From: an uncultured Flavobacteriales bacterium
GTDB taxonomy: Bacteria > Bacteroidota > Bacteroidia > Flavobacteriales_D > Crocinitomicaceae
DNA length: 64,000 nucleotides
Direction: 5' to 3'
Assembly (NCBI GenBank): GCA_903939755.1
Contig: CAJAII010000017.1
Location: 1 to 64,000 of the forward strand
In this document: positions 9,601-15,288 of the stretch, piece by piece
Layout: every line of letters begins with the position of its first letter
How positions within the stretch are numbered: position 1 is the first letter of the stretch
Made by a program: the position numbers and the translations under genes
Notes under the pieces: model-generated
Told to the model about the DNA's origin: nothing
The model's input: the letters and a program-made list of their open reading frames with translations, nothing else
Database searches by the model: none

Positions 9601-11248
9601 CTGTAAAAGGAGCACCTTGACATCCATTTACGGTTGGAGTTACCGTGTATATTACTGTTTGGCTGACATTGGTAACGTTAATTAATGTTCCTGTGATACT
9701 ATTACCACTTCCATTAACTTCTCCTGTAACATTAGCATTGGCAGTTACTACCCATGAATAGGTTGTTCCAACAGGTATAATTGTGGTTGGTGGATTATCA
9801 ATTGGAAGGATGTTAAACGTGCCGCCGCTACAAATAGTAGCAGTTTGGTTGGGTACAACAGGTATTGGATTTACAATAATTGTTTGGGTTTCATTATCTC
9901 CGCCACAGGCAGCATTGGTAGCATCAAGTGACACGAAATAAGTTCCGGGTTGCGTGAATTGGGCTGTAATTACATTACTCCCATTTATGGGAGGAGAATT
10001 AAACGGGTCTCCCATTGAACCGCTTGTTACGGTATAGCCAGCGCCACTTGCCGCTGCTGAAAAATTAATATTCCAACCAAAGTTGTATATATTGCTGCAA
10101 GTATTATTGGCAATGGATAATCCTCCATTGGAAGTATTGGTGAACGTAATGGATTGATTTTGACAAATAGTATTGGATGGGGCGCTGGTAAAACTTGCAT
10201 TTGGTAAAGAGCTAACATTAAAAGGTCCTATGGTACTTGAAGTCGTACTATTCGAACAGGCATTAGTTGCTGTTACTGTTATAGTATAAGATTGAGGAAC
10301 ATTGTTTACGCAAGGACTTGGGGAGTAGGAGTGAGGAACTCCATTGGGCAATAGTGGAAGGTTGGGGTAAATAAAAGTTGTATTTGGTGTGCCATCTCCC
10401 CAATTTATGACATACGTGTTTCCGGGTGTCTGATTGGCAAATGTAAGATTGTACAAAAGCGGATTACATTGTGTTTGAGCAGTCAAGGTACCTAATGAAA
10501 TAGCACCTCCGCCATAACTCATAATGCAGTAATAAGAATACACACAACCACTTGGTAGGGTAACCATGTAAACCATGTTATACGCTCCCGGACTATTGTA
10601 ATGTGATGCCGGTGTAACCCCATTTTGTTGCCCCGGAAAACTTGTTAAAATGCTTAATGGATTGGCTGATCCAATAGGAAATGTAGTTGATAAAGTTCCC
10701 GTACCTATGGCACCCCAATTAATAGTTGCGGAACTTCCAGCTGGCAAAGTATTGGCATTAGTAAGACTAACAATGGGGCCAGGTCCAAATTGACTACATT
10801 GACAATTATTTCCTGTAGCTTGATAAACTGGAATACCATTGACAACGCTCATTTGAGTGCAATTATTTCCAGGTCCAATCGTTGGAACTACCGCTGGTGC
10901 TGCTGCAACATTCACTGTTACAGAGGTTTGGGTTAAGGGTGTTCCAGCACTTGAAATAGTATAGGTAACCGTATACGTGCCCGGAATTGCATAGGTAATT
11001 CCAATTGGACCAGGAAGTGCAGAAGTTTGACCGTTCCCAAAATTCCATGCGTAAACCACAGGAGGGTTTAATGATAATGGCGCTACTGTTGAATTAAAAA
11101 GTACAGTAGAACCAGCACAAATATTGATGGATCCATTAACAGCAGATGGGATAGTACTGAACGTTGCCGATTGAGAATAGTAGTTGGTACTATATGCAAA
11201 AGCTAAAAGGAGGGAAATGAAAAAATGTAAACGTTTGTATATACTCAC
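1..11248 (-). CDS. Giant secreted repeat protein (PKD-like, adhesin type), 3' end beyond window
   Basis: A single minus-strand frame stays in register at the three points I checked (window start, about 5050, and the 5' end), about 3750 codons. It runs off the window at base 1, so the C-terminus is unseen. I chose GTG at 11246-11248: it is the only standard start before an in-frame stop near 11278 and gives a signal peptide (hydrophobic FFISLLLAFAYS core). Order from the N-terminus: a PKD-like domain (about residues 45-130, AWNFGNG core); PKD-like segments to about residue 455, including NWGDGTP; two A-type repeats (455-650); nine B-type repeats (650-1520); then at least 22 A-type repeats to the window edge. 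A units carry an ICSG motif, a GTTYTW motif and an NCPGxPFTVTVTVN-like end, with two cysteines per unit. Secretion by T9SS with an unseen C-terminal sorting domain is inferred. A surface adhesin or filament role is plausible but not shown. Confidence 0.85.
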   Translation of the reverse strand, partial: MSIYKRLHFFISLLLAFAYSTNYYSQSATFSTIPSAVNGSINICAGSTVLFNSTVAPLSLNPPVVYAWNFGNGQTSALPGPIGITYAIPGTYTVTYTISSAGTPLTQTSVTVNVAAAPAVVPTIGPGNNCTQMSVVNGIPVYQATGNNCQCSQFGPGPIVSLTNANTLPAGSSATINWGAIGTGTLSTTFPIGSANPLSILTSFPGQQNGVTPASHYNSPGAYNMVYMVTLPSGCVYSYYCIMSYGGGAISLGTLTAQTQCNPLLYNLTFANQTPGNTYVINWGDGTPNTTFIYPNLPLLPNGVPHSYSPSPCVNNVPQSYTITVTATNACSNSTTSSTIGPFNVSSLPNASFTSAPSNTICQNQSITFTNTSNGGLSIANNTCSNIYNFGWNINFSAAASGAGYTVTSGSMGDPFNSPPINGSNVITAQFTQPGTYFVSLDATNAACGGDNETQTIIVNPIPVVPNQTATICSGGTFNILPIDNPPTTIIPVGTTYSWVVTANANVTGEVNGSGNSITGTLINVTNVSQTVIYTVTPTVNGCQGAPFTVSVIVIPAIVIPNFTQTICNGTSFSINPVNAPPTTIIPSGTTYTWTVVDNPNVTGESNGSGMPLSQTLTSNLASPTQNVVYTITAVSPGGTCPPVNFTATITINVITIPVISGDATICSGGDPAAFNLITAATGSGNVTYQWQSSTTSINSGYTNIIGATSPTYDPPAGLTLTTYYQVIVTSVLNGVSCTANSNPISVIVNNVSAGTLSQTQTICSGGDANPFTVVTAATGTGTLTYQWQSSTTSAVAGFTNILGATNATYDPPGGQTVTTFFRLIVTSTLNGIVCTSTSVVLTVFVNNITPSVITNSQTICSGGNPAAFTNTTSATGTGTLSYQWQSSTTSPVTGFTNIVGATLSTYDAPAGLTVTTYYQVIITSTLNGVPCTATSNVLTVTINLVSATSIASSETICSGGDPVAFTVTTASTGTGTLSYQWQSSTTSTIAGYSNIIGATNSTYDPPAGITVSTYYQVITSSTLNGIACTAVSNPLSILVNNVSAGVLASNQTICSGGNPSIFTITTAASGSGTLSYQWQSSTTSPVAGFTPIMGATNSTYDPPAGQALTTYYQLTVTSTLNGIPCTATSAVLTVTINNITPSTIGSNETICSGGNPVAFTNTIAATGSGNITYQWQSSTTSPVTGYTNIVGATLATYDPPAGLTTTTYYQVNITSTLNGVPCVVTSNPITVTVNNVSAGTLSQTQTICSGGDANPFTVATAATGTGTLSYQWQSSTISAVAGFNDIVGATNATYDPPAGQTLTTYFRLIVTSTLNGIVCTSTSAVLTVFVNNISPSVITNSQTICSGGNPAAFTNTTAATGTGTLSYQWQSSTTSQVAGFTNIVGATLSTYDAPAGLTVTTYYQVIITSTLNGVPCTTISNPLTVFVNTINAQTIAANQTICSNGDPVPFTVTVASIGAGITTYQWQVSTTAINSGYTSINLATNSTYDVPAGLNVTSYYQVISTSVLNNVTCTATSNPLTVTVTAAPFVQNFVSTICSGSSVNVNPVNGGGNIVPPGTTYTWTVSSNPNLTGQINQPNAQNNFVQTLTNISSQAQTIIYTVTPLGGVCLGTPFTVTVTVNPNAVIAAQSATICSGTLFTINPVNSPPQTIIPPGTVYSWVLPTSSPAGAVTGGSIANNQLSISQTLTNTTANPATLTYTVTPLSGNCQGTNFQVVVTVNPAPVIAAVNQSICSGSAFNFTPNVIGNIIPSNTLYTWTYVDNPSITGETSNIIGAASINQTLTNTTNTNQSVVYSITPTSGAQGNCVGNNFNLTLTVNPLPTLPATNLSICSGQALTFTPQNGNGAIVPAGTTLSWALPTISGSITGASIGTNQNIFTQTLTNTSTAIQTATYSVTPIGPAPSSCQGTPFNIVVTLNIAPLFPNQSASLCSGNSYTSAWVNNPPTIVIPNGTTYSWSNPIQNPVGSVTGISPGVNQNNFFQTNLQNTTSQTSTLTYTVTPSAGGGGCAGLPFQVVLTINPTPVIPAQTLTSCSGANFISSPTNNPPNSIIPNGTTYTWNAPIVTGNLSGGANGTNQNTITGNLVNPTAIQQTATYTITPSTANGQCTGQPFTLLVNVSPSPFIPNQTATICSGANFNSNLTAAIPTSILPNGTTFTWATPVSNPIGAITGGIAGNAQNNISQVLTNTSNAVGTLTYTLTPSSNVGQVCVGNPFSYTVTINPTPTITNQTATICSGNTFTISPTNGAGNTVPSGTTYQWSFAPNANITGASNVNTASNSISQTLINTSNVTQTILYTVTPTSGAQGACIGNPFTATITVNPLPIITNQTLSICSGNNFQLNLANNPPTLLLPGNTTYTWPSPIIVPAATVTGSSAQNNTNAITQTLINTTANSSTVTYQITPNSNACVGNPFTLIVTVNPTPLIPAQTQTLCSGNSFSFTPTNNPPNTLIPSGILYSWGLPISNPLGSVTGGTTGTIENTISEGTITNTTNTAATLVYSITGNSPQLGACPSNAFNLTVTVNPSPVIGTQNTTICSGLAFAVSPTNNPPNTIIPNGINYSWTSPSTPISITGGSAANGQLNINGQLTNTSNTNQIATYTVTPSSGPNNSCVGQAFTVNVTVQPTPSIPNQTQTICSGNPFTINLVNGQNNIILPAGTTYSWGAPIISPNGSLTGSSTQNNQNNISQTLTNTTSSPSTATYIITPLGGNLCSGSSFTSTITVNPSPSIPAASLNTCSGVAFNFSPQNGVPNANTIVPIGTTYTWTAPIVTGGLSGGSAQNVPQNSISQTLTNPTNVSQTATYTITPVSGNCTGIPFTLTVTLNPIPTIAAQNTTSCSGVAFTVVPSNVTNVIPAGTTYSWPTPIVTGNLTGGTAANNQGTISQTLNNPTNVLQTAQYTVTPNAGLNCFGSPFIVTVTINPVPIISAQTQTICSGGTFALNPTNNQPSTIVPNNTTYSWALPISNPLNSINGGASGNNSNNISGTLTNTLNSTATQTYIVTPTSGAGGACIGANFNIVVTVNATPQISNQLGSICSGLAFALNPTNGAGFGVVPTNTTYSWPSPTVSGNLTGQIGQNGQNNINAVLTNTSNIAQTATYTITPTSGAAGNCPGNPFTLVLTINPTPLIPNVNQTICSNSAFTINPINTPPNTLVPTPTTYTWPAAVVTGNITGGIAGNNQASISQVLNNPTNTPQTATYTITATAGVAGTCTNTFSSVITVNPSPVIQNVTQTICSGASFLITPSNGIPTANNIVPGGTIYTWGAPIVTGGVTGGAAGNGSINIGGTLTNPTNISQTATYTITPTSGAAGNCIGQPFTLTVTINPTPVIPAQSLTICSGGNVNFTPINSLPQTIVPNGTVYSWGLPTSNPANAISGATALVNQNAIVQTLTSSAVNTSTATYTITPSTNGCVGLPFPFVVTLYPAPNIPNATLNACSSSPINYSPANVPAGTNFIWSLPIITGGITGASAQNVGVNTFNQTLVNPTNNVQTATYTIVPQSGAAGACPGTPFTLTITLNPTPVIGNTVLTSCSNVAFNLSPTNNPPTTIVPSGTSYTWPSPTMNGGISGGNSGNSQASIGGILTNPTTSPQTSIYSIVPSVTATGCTGAPFNLTVTINPIPVISNVSIPICSGVAFNVSPSNNPPSQIVPSGTLYSWTQPIVTGNITGGSAQNNQATISQTLTNPTNVPQTATYSVTPTSGAAGSCAGTPFTVIVTVNPTPLLPTQTVSACSGIAFTSNPQNNLPTTIIPGGT
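6690..9290 (-). repeat. B-type tandem repeats, nine units of exactly 291 bp
   Basis: The forward anchor ttgcc (coding the start of the WQSS motif) falls at 6845, 7136, 7427, 7718, 8009, 8300, 8591, 8882 and 9173, a constant 291-bp step (97 residues). The encoded unit has a YQWQSS motif, a GFxxIVGA-like segment, a YxPPAGLT motif, a TTYYQVI strand and CxATSN before the linker. The array interrupts the A-type repeats. Units 1-4 and 6-9 are more alike at a distance of 1455 bp than neighbouring units are, which suggests a five-unit block duplication. Confidence 0.85.
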
Positions 11249-11321
11249 TTTTATTAAAAAAATTCTTTTACTAAATTAAGCATAAAACGTTAGAAGTATA
11301 GTGTAGTTGCCGAAAAATTTT

Positions 11322-12575
11322 TCAAATTTCGACTGGATTATTTAAGGCTAAAAATAATCGAAGTATTTCTATGGAAGGAATGGTGTTTTTCTTAAAAACG
11401 ATGTCTATCTCCGGTTGGCTAGATTTTTCATTACTTAAGATTTTTTCTATGGAGTTGAAAAAAAAGTCGGTAGATTTATAGGTGGGAATAAAGTTTAAAA
11501 CGGTTTCCCAAATTCCTAAATTTTTAATCTGAGTAATATATTTTGGTTGGCCATTCAATAAAATCGAACGATTGGAATACCCAATTTTATTTCTTTGGTA
11601 GCTATTTGAACTAAGGTATATATTGAAGCTATCCACTTGTTGAATGTAATAATTCTTGTAGTATAATTGAATTATTCCAGGAGATATACTCGCTTCTTTT
11701 GGAATGTGAAGCGCTATTATTTTAACCAGTGAATCGATCGACAAAGCTTCTTTGAAATTTAAAAGTAATTCGAATCGTGGCACGGGAGATAAAAAATCTG
11801 TTTTTACATTGGATTCTGCACCATAATAGTTTAACGAAAATCCGTAAAGTTTATCGGTGATAGAGGAGTATTCTTTCATGTATTTAGGTAACAATCTTTT
11901 TCCGTTTAATTCGCTTGTCATGTGAAAGCTATTTGGCTTGGAAAGCAAGACCTTTCTTTTCTTATCTCTAGAATCTTTAGTATTAATTTTTACAATATTG
12001 TTAATTGATGAAGCAAAGTAGCTAATATTTATTTCTTTATTTTCTATCGAATAGGCAGCTAATGGTGAATTGGAAATTCGAAATTGAAGCTTGTTTTTAA
12101 AAAGAGTTTTTTGAATTTCAATTCTATCCTTCATGGGATAGGATTTCCCTATAAATGAATACAATTCATTTGATTTTGTTGAATAAATAAATAATGGCGA
12201 GGTGGATAAAAATGGTACGTCTTTAGGAGTTCCTTTTAATAACCATGTTGGATTGTTTTCAATTTTGCATTGCACAAGGTATATGGGCTTACTTAAGTCA
12301 TATTCTAAAAATATTCTAGAATTAGGTTGCTGCTTACTGAAAATATATGAATGGAGTGCGTTGGTAATTTCTACATCTTTGTTTTTAAAATAAATATCAA
12401 ATAACAATCCTTTTATTATTTCTTTTGGTGTGATTTGTATGAAGGTTGTAGTGCTAGCGGGAAGAGAAATAAGGGTTGGTTCTGTTGGTTTTTTAATCCA
12501 AAACACGATATTCAACATGCCTGCCCAAACTATTGAGATTAGTAAATATTTAAAATTATTTTTTAAAATTTTCAT
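11322..12575 (-). CDS. Membrane-anchored protein of unknown function
   Basis: A 417-residue protein I do not recognise. Residues about 9-27 form one hydrophobic segment (YLLISIVWAGMLNIVFWI), either an uncleaved anchor or a signal. The rest is soluble and mixed alpha/beta, without cysteine pairs, nucleotide-binding motifs or repeats. It has scattered Asn, Ser and Ile, typical of exported Bacteroidota proteins. It follows the giant repeat gene on the same strand after 73 bp, so it could be co-transcribed, but nothing in the sequence ties the functions. Upstream it diverges from the acyltransferase gene. Length, codon use and lack of competing frames support a real gene. Confidence 0.75.
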   Translation of the reverse strand: MKILKNNFKYLLISIVWAGMLNIVFWIKKPTEPTLISLPASTTTFIQITPKEIIKGLLFDIYFKNKDVEITNALHSYIFSKQQPNSRIFLEYDLSKPIYLVQCKIENNPTWLLKGTPKDVPFLSTSPLFIYSTKSNELYSFIGKSYPMKDRIEIQKTLFKNKLQFRISNSPLAAYSIENKEINISYFASSINNIVKINTKDSRDKKRKVLLSKPNSFHMTSELNGKRLLPKYMKEYSSITDKLYGFSLNYYGAESNVKTDFLSPVPRFELLLNFKEALSIDSLVKIIALHIPKEASISPGIIQLYYKNYYIQQVDSFNIYLSSNSYQRNKIGYSNRSILLNGQPKYITQIKNLGIWETVLNFIPTYKSTDFFFNSIEKILSNEKSSQPEIDIVFKKNTIPSIEILRLFLALNNPVEI

Positions 12576-12607
12576 CGGAATGTAAAATTACACTAATCTG
12601 CAATTGT

Positions 12608-12615
12608 TACCTTTG
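12608..12615 (+). promoter_or_regulatory. Putative -7 box (TACCTTTG) of the acyltransferase gene
   Basis: TACCTTTG is an exact match to the Bacteroidota -7 consensus TAnnTTTG. It ends three bases before the preferred ATG at 12619, which would place the transcript start at or next to the start codon. I see no TTG at the expected -33 distance, so this is tentative. Confidence 0.35.
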
Positions 12616-12618
12616 TAT

Positions 12619-13161
12619 ATGAAAAAAATTATTCGATTTATTTTTTGGGTTTTTGGCTGGCGCATTGATCAACATGCCCCAACTGGTATAAAAAAATGTG
12701 TCATCGTTGTTGGTCCGCATACTTCAAATTGGGATTTTATTATTGGAAGATTGGCTTTTATGACTTACGGCGTGAAAGGGAAATTCCTTATTAAAAAACA
12801 ACTTTTCTTCTTTCCGCTAGGTTTGTTGTTAAAAGCGTTGGGTGGACTTCCCGTTGATAGATCAAAAAGTAATAATTTAACGAATACGGCGCTTCGTTAT
12901 TTTGAAGAGAATGAATCAATGTACTTAGTCTTTTCACCCGAGGGTACAAGAAGTTACAATCCTAATTGGAAAAAAGGGTTTTATCATATTGCAGTAAGAG
13001 CGAATGTTCCAATATATATATGTTACGTCGATTATGAAAAGAAAATTGGGGGTTTTCATAGTCTTTATTACCCAACAGGGGATGTTAATGCGGACATCTT
13101 GTATATTAAGAATATCCTAAAACACTATAAGGGACGATTCCCTGAAAATGGTATCGATTAA
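12619..13161 (+). CDS. PlsC-like 1-acylglycerol-3-phosphate acyltransferase family protein
   Basis: A lysophospholipid acyltransferase-family protein of 180 residues. It shows the catalytic H-x4-D motif (His34/Asp39 in GPHTSNWD) and the acceptor-binding EGTR motif (about residues 108-111, in FSPEGTRS). Between them is a GGLPVDRS segment, also typical of the family. The expected reaction is acyl transfer to a lysophospholipid at the inner membrane. The protein is shorter than full PlsC and lacks clear transmembrane helices apart from a hydrophobic N-terminus, so the exact acceptor is uncertain. An upstream in-frame TTG at 12604 would add five residues, but it lies on the candidate -7 box, so I prefer ATG 12619. 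Its stop overlaps the convergent small gene by four bases. Confidence 0.85.
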   Translation: MKKIIRFIFWVFGWRIDQHAPTGIKKCVIVVGPHTSNWDFIIGRLAFMTYGVKGKFLIKKQLFFFPLGLLLKALGGLPVDRSKSNNLTNTALRYFEENESMYLVFSPEGTRSYNPNWKKGFYHIAVRANVPIYICYVDYEKKIGGFHSLYYPTGDVNADILYIKNILKHYKGRFPENGID

Positions 13162-13352
13162 TCTTTCGATTTAATTTGATCTGTTTTTATATCAAAGCCA
13201 TAAGGACAATGTTTGCAATTACTCTTACAACAATAACCTCTTTTTAAATGATATTTTTCTGTGAATACTATATAGCCTTCTTCACTTGTATAATATTCAT
13301 CCGATTCCAAGGATTTTCCTTTGTTAGAAAAAGAAGAGAATTCATTTGTCAT
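13158..13352 (-). CDS. DUF5522-like small Cys-rich protein
   Basis: A 64-residue protein with a C-terminal cysteine cluster, GYCCKSNCKHCPYGF (Cys at about 41, 42, 46 and 49). It matches the recalled pattern of DUF5522, small Bacteroidota and proteobacterial proteins ending in a Cys-rich HCPY motif. The cysteines suggest metal (zinc or iron) binding, but the function is unknown. The gene converges on the acyltransferase gene with a four-base overlap and diverges from the ACC deaminase gene with only 12 bases between start codons. Any promoter therefore lies inside the neighbour. Confidence 0.8.
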   Translation of the reverse strand: MTNEFSSFSNKGKSLESDEYYTSEEGYIVFTEKYHLKRGYCCKSNCKHCPYGFDIKTDQIKSKD

Positions 13353-13364
13353 AATTTATAGTAA

Positions 13365-14258
13365 ATGGAAGCGATTAATATTCAAAATTCGGTTGTTCAA
13401 GAAATTCATTTAAAAATTTTAAACGATCGGAATAATAAATTGTTCATTAAGCGAGATGATTTAATTCATCCTTATATCTCGGGTAATAAATGGCGTAAAC
13501 TTAGGTATAATATAGCAATTTGTAAAGAATCCTCTTTTCAAGGGATTGTTACGTATGGTGGCGCTTATTCGAATCATGTTGTCGCTTGTGCTGCCGCATG
13601 TCAATTAAATAAGTTGAAAGCAATTGGGTATATCAGAGGGGATGAACTGAATAGTTCGTCTAATAAGGTGCTCAGGAAATGCGAGGAATTAGGAATGGAA
13701 TTAATTTTTGTAAAAAGAACTGAATTCGATGCAATGAAAAAGGAGCGCAATGCCTTGCAAATCCAAAATGAAACGTATCTTTCTATTCCCGAAGGTGGCG
13801 CAAATAGCGATGGTATCCGTGGCTGTATGGAAATTTTATCGGAAACGGATAATGATTATGACTTGATTGCCTTGGCACAAGGAACGACCACAACTAGTCT
13901 CGGTGTTTTGTTAAGTGCACCAAAGAAATCAACTGTTTTGGTGATCCCGGTTTTAAAAGGATACCAATCGATCTTGGAAATGGAAACACTTTGTGAAAAC
14001 ACGGACTATTTTGAAGCGTGGCAAGAAAAAAAGTGTCAGGTGAAACCACTAACTGATTGTCATTTCGGGGGATATGGAAAAACAACCACTGAATTAGAAC
14101 TATTTATAGAAGATTTTAAACAAACAACGGGAATACCTCTTGATAATGTATACACAGGAAAAGCAATGTATGGTTTATTAAAAAGTATACAAGAAGATAA
14201 TGTAAGGGATAAACGGATCTTGTTTATCCATACCGGAGGAATCCAAGAAAATTACTAA
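13365..14258 (+). CDS. 1-aminocyclopropane-1-carboxylate deaminase / D-cysteine desulfhydrase family enzyme
   Basis: A fold-type II PLP enzyme of 297 residues. The early block FIKRDDLIHP followed by SGNKWRKLRYN carries the Schiff-base lysine (about residue 43). The YGGAYSNHVVACAAA segment is the family's substrate and PLP-phosphate loop, and IPEGGANSDGIRG and the C-terminal FIHTGGIQ are also typical. The substrate is either ACC or D-cysteine. From sequence alone D-cysteine desulfhydrase or a related amino-acid lyase is as likely as true ACC deaminase. The gene ends directly against the convergent PorP/SprF-like gene, with stop codons adjacent. Confidence 0.88.
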   Translation: MEAINIQNSVVQEIHLKILNDRNNKLFIKRDDLIHPYISGNKWRKLRYNIAICKESSFQGIVTYGGAYSNHVVACAAACQLNKLKAIGYIRGDELNSSSNKVLRKCEELGMELIFVKRTEFDAMKKERNALQIQNETYLSIPEGGANSDGIRGCMEILSETDNDYDLIALAQGTTTTSLGVLLSAPKKSTVLVIPVLKGYQSILEMETLCENTDYFEAWQEKKCQVKPLTDCHFGGYGKTTTELELFIEDFKQTTGIPLDNVYTGKAMYGLLKSIQEDNVRDKRILFIHTGGIQENY

Positions 14259-15284
14259 TTAGATTAATTTCGTTTTCTTCTTGCGATAAATGTGTATTGA
14301 TTTAAAGTACACTTCAATAGCTCCGATACCACTTGTTGCGGCATTCAGTCTAGATATATTTGCGTCGAACGCTATACCAAATTTGAAATTTTTGACTTTG
14401 TAATTAACGGTGGCTACCACTGCATCATTCCAACGGTAGTAAGCAGCATAACTAAATGCCTTAGATTTATTGATATTGGTAACGACAGATCCTGATTCTA
14501 AAATATGCTCGCAGCCAATTCCAAAAATCATGTTGTTGCTCGGTCCATTTCTAAAATACATCATTTGAGGTTGTATTTTTAAGTCTTTCCTTCTAGTGGT
14601 AATATCTGCTCCTACATTCACGACTAGTTGAGCATATAGCTTATCAGCATTATTAGTGAAATTAATTTTTTGCTTTGATAAATGATTAAGTGCAATACCT
14701 GAATAGATCCGTGTTTTATTTCGTTGAACATGTTGGTAATGTAAACCAGCGTTTATATCCAAGGCACCATAAGAACTTCTTGATTCAGGGAAGTTGGTAA
14801 TGAAAATTGGATCACCGTTTGAACCATTAAAGCCATTTCCTGTCCAGTCTGATTGCCAGTTTTGTAAAGCAGGATCATACGATTGTAAATAAATGCCTGG
14901 TGCAATTCCAACTGAAAATTTATTCCGATCGTCCATTTGAATAGAATAATTGATAGGAATGGTAATAGCGGTAGTCATTAATTTATTATCTCCAGCTTGG
15001 TCGTTAACAAGATTTAATCCAATTCCAAAATTATTTTTGCTGTACGCACCATCTGATATCTTGAACCCAGTTGATAAGGTATTCGTGCGCATCATTGATC
15101 CATCAACTGTTAAATATTGTAAACGACAATTGGTAAAGAATGAATAGTCTTCACTACCTGATGCTACTGCACCTGGGTTGAATAATGCAGGTGATTGCAT
15201 CCATAGGCTTGAATTATATCCTTGTTGTGCCATTAGCGGTGAAGCAGTAATGAATAAAATAAGGACGATAATAATTTTTTTCAT
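14259..15284 (-). CDS. PorP/SprF family type IX secretion outer-membrane protein
   Basis: A beta-barrel type protein of 341 residues. The signal peptide is MKKIIIVLILFITASPLMAQ, followed by YNSSLWMQSPALFNPGAVAS, the usual opening of PorP/SprF proteins. The rest alternates short amphipathic strands, as expected for an outer-membrane barrel. PorP/SprF proteins assist T9SS export or surface anchoring of a partner carrying a gliding-motility C-terminal domain, and such a partner is encoded immediately upstream. I set the start at ATG 15284 because it gives a clean signal peptide. A longer version from 15314 would overlap the upstream gene and bury the signal. Confidence 0.9.
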   Translation of the reverse strand: MKKIIIVLILFITASPLMAQQGYNSSLWMQSPALFNPGAVASGSEDYSFFTNCRLQYLTVDGSMMRTNTLSTGFKISDGAYSKNNFGIGLNLVNDQAGDNKLMTTAITIPINYSIQMDDRNKFSVGIAPGIYLQSYDPALQNWQSDWTGNGFNGSNGDPIFITNFPESRSSYGALDINAGLHYQHVQRNKTRIYSGIALNHLSKQKINFTNNADKLYAQLVVNVGADITTRRKDLKIQPQMMYFRNGPSNNMIFGIGCEHILESGSVVTNINKSKAFSYAAYYRWNDAVVATVNYKVKNFKFGIAFDANISRLNAATSGIGAIEVYFKSIHIYRKKKTKLI

Positions 15285-15288
15285 AATA

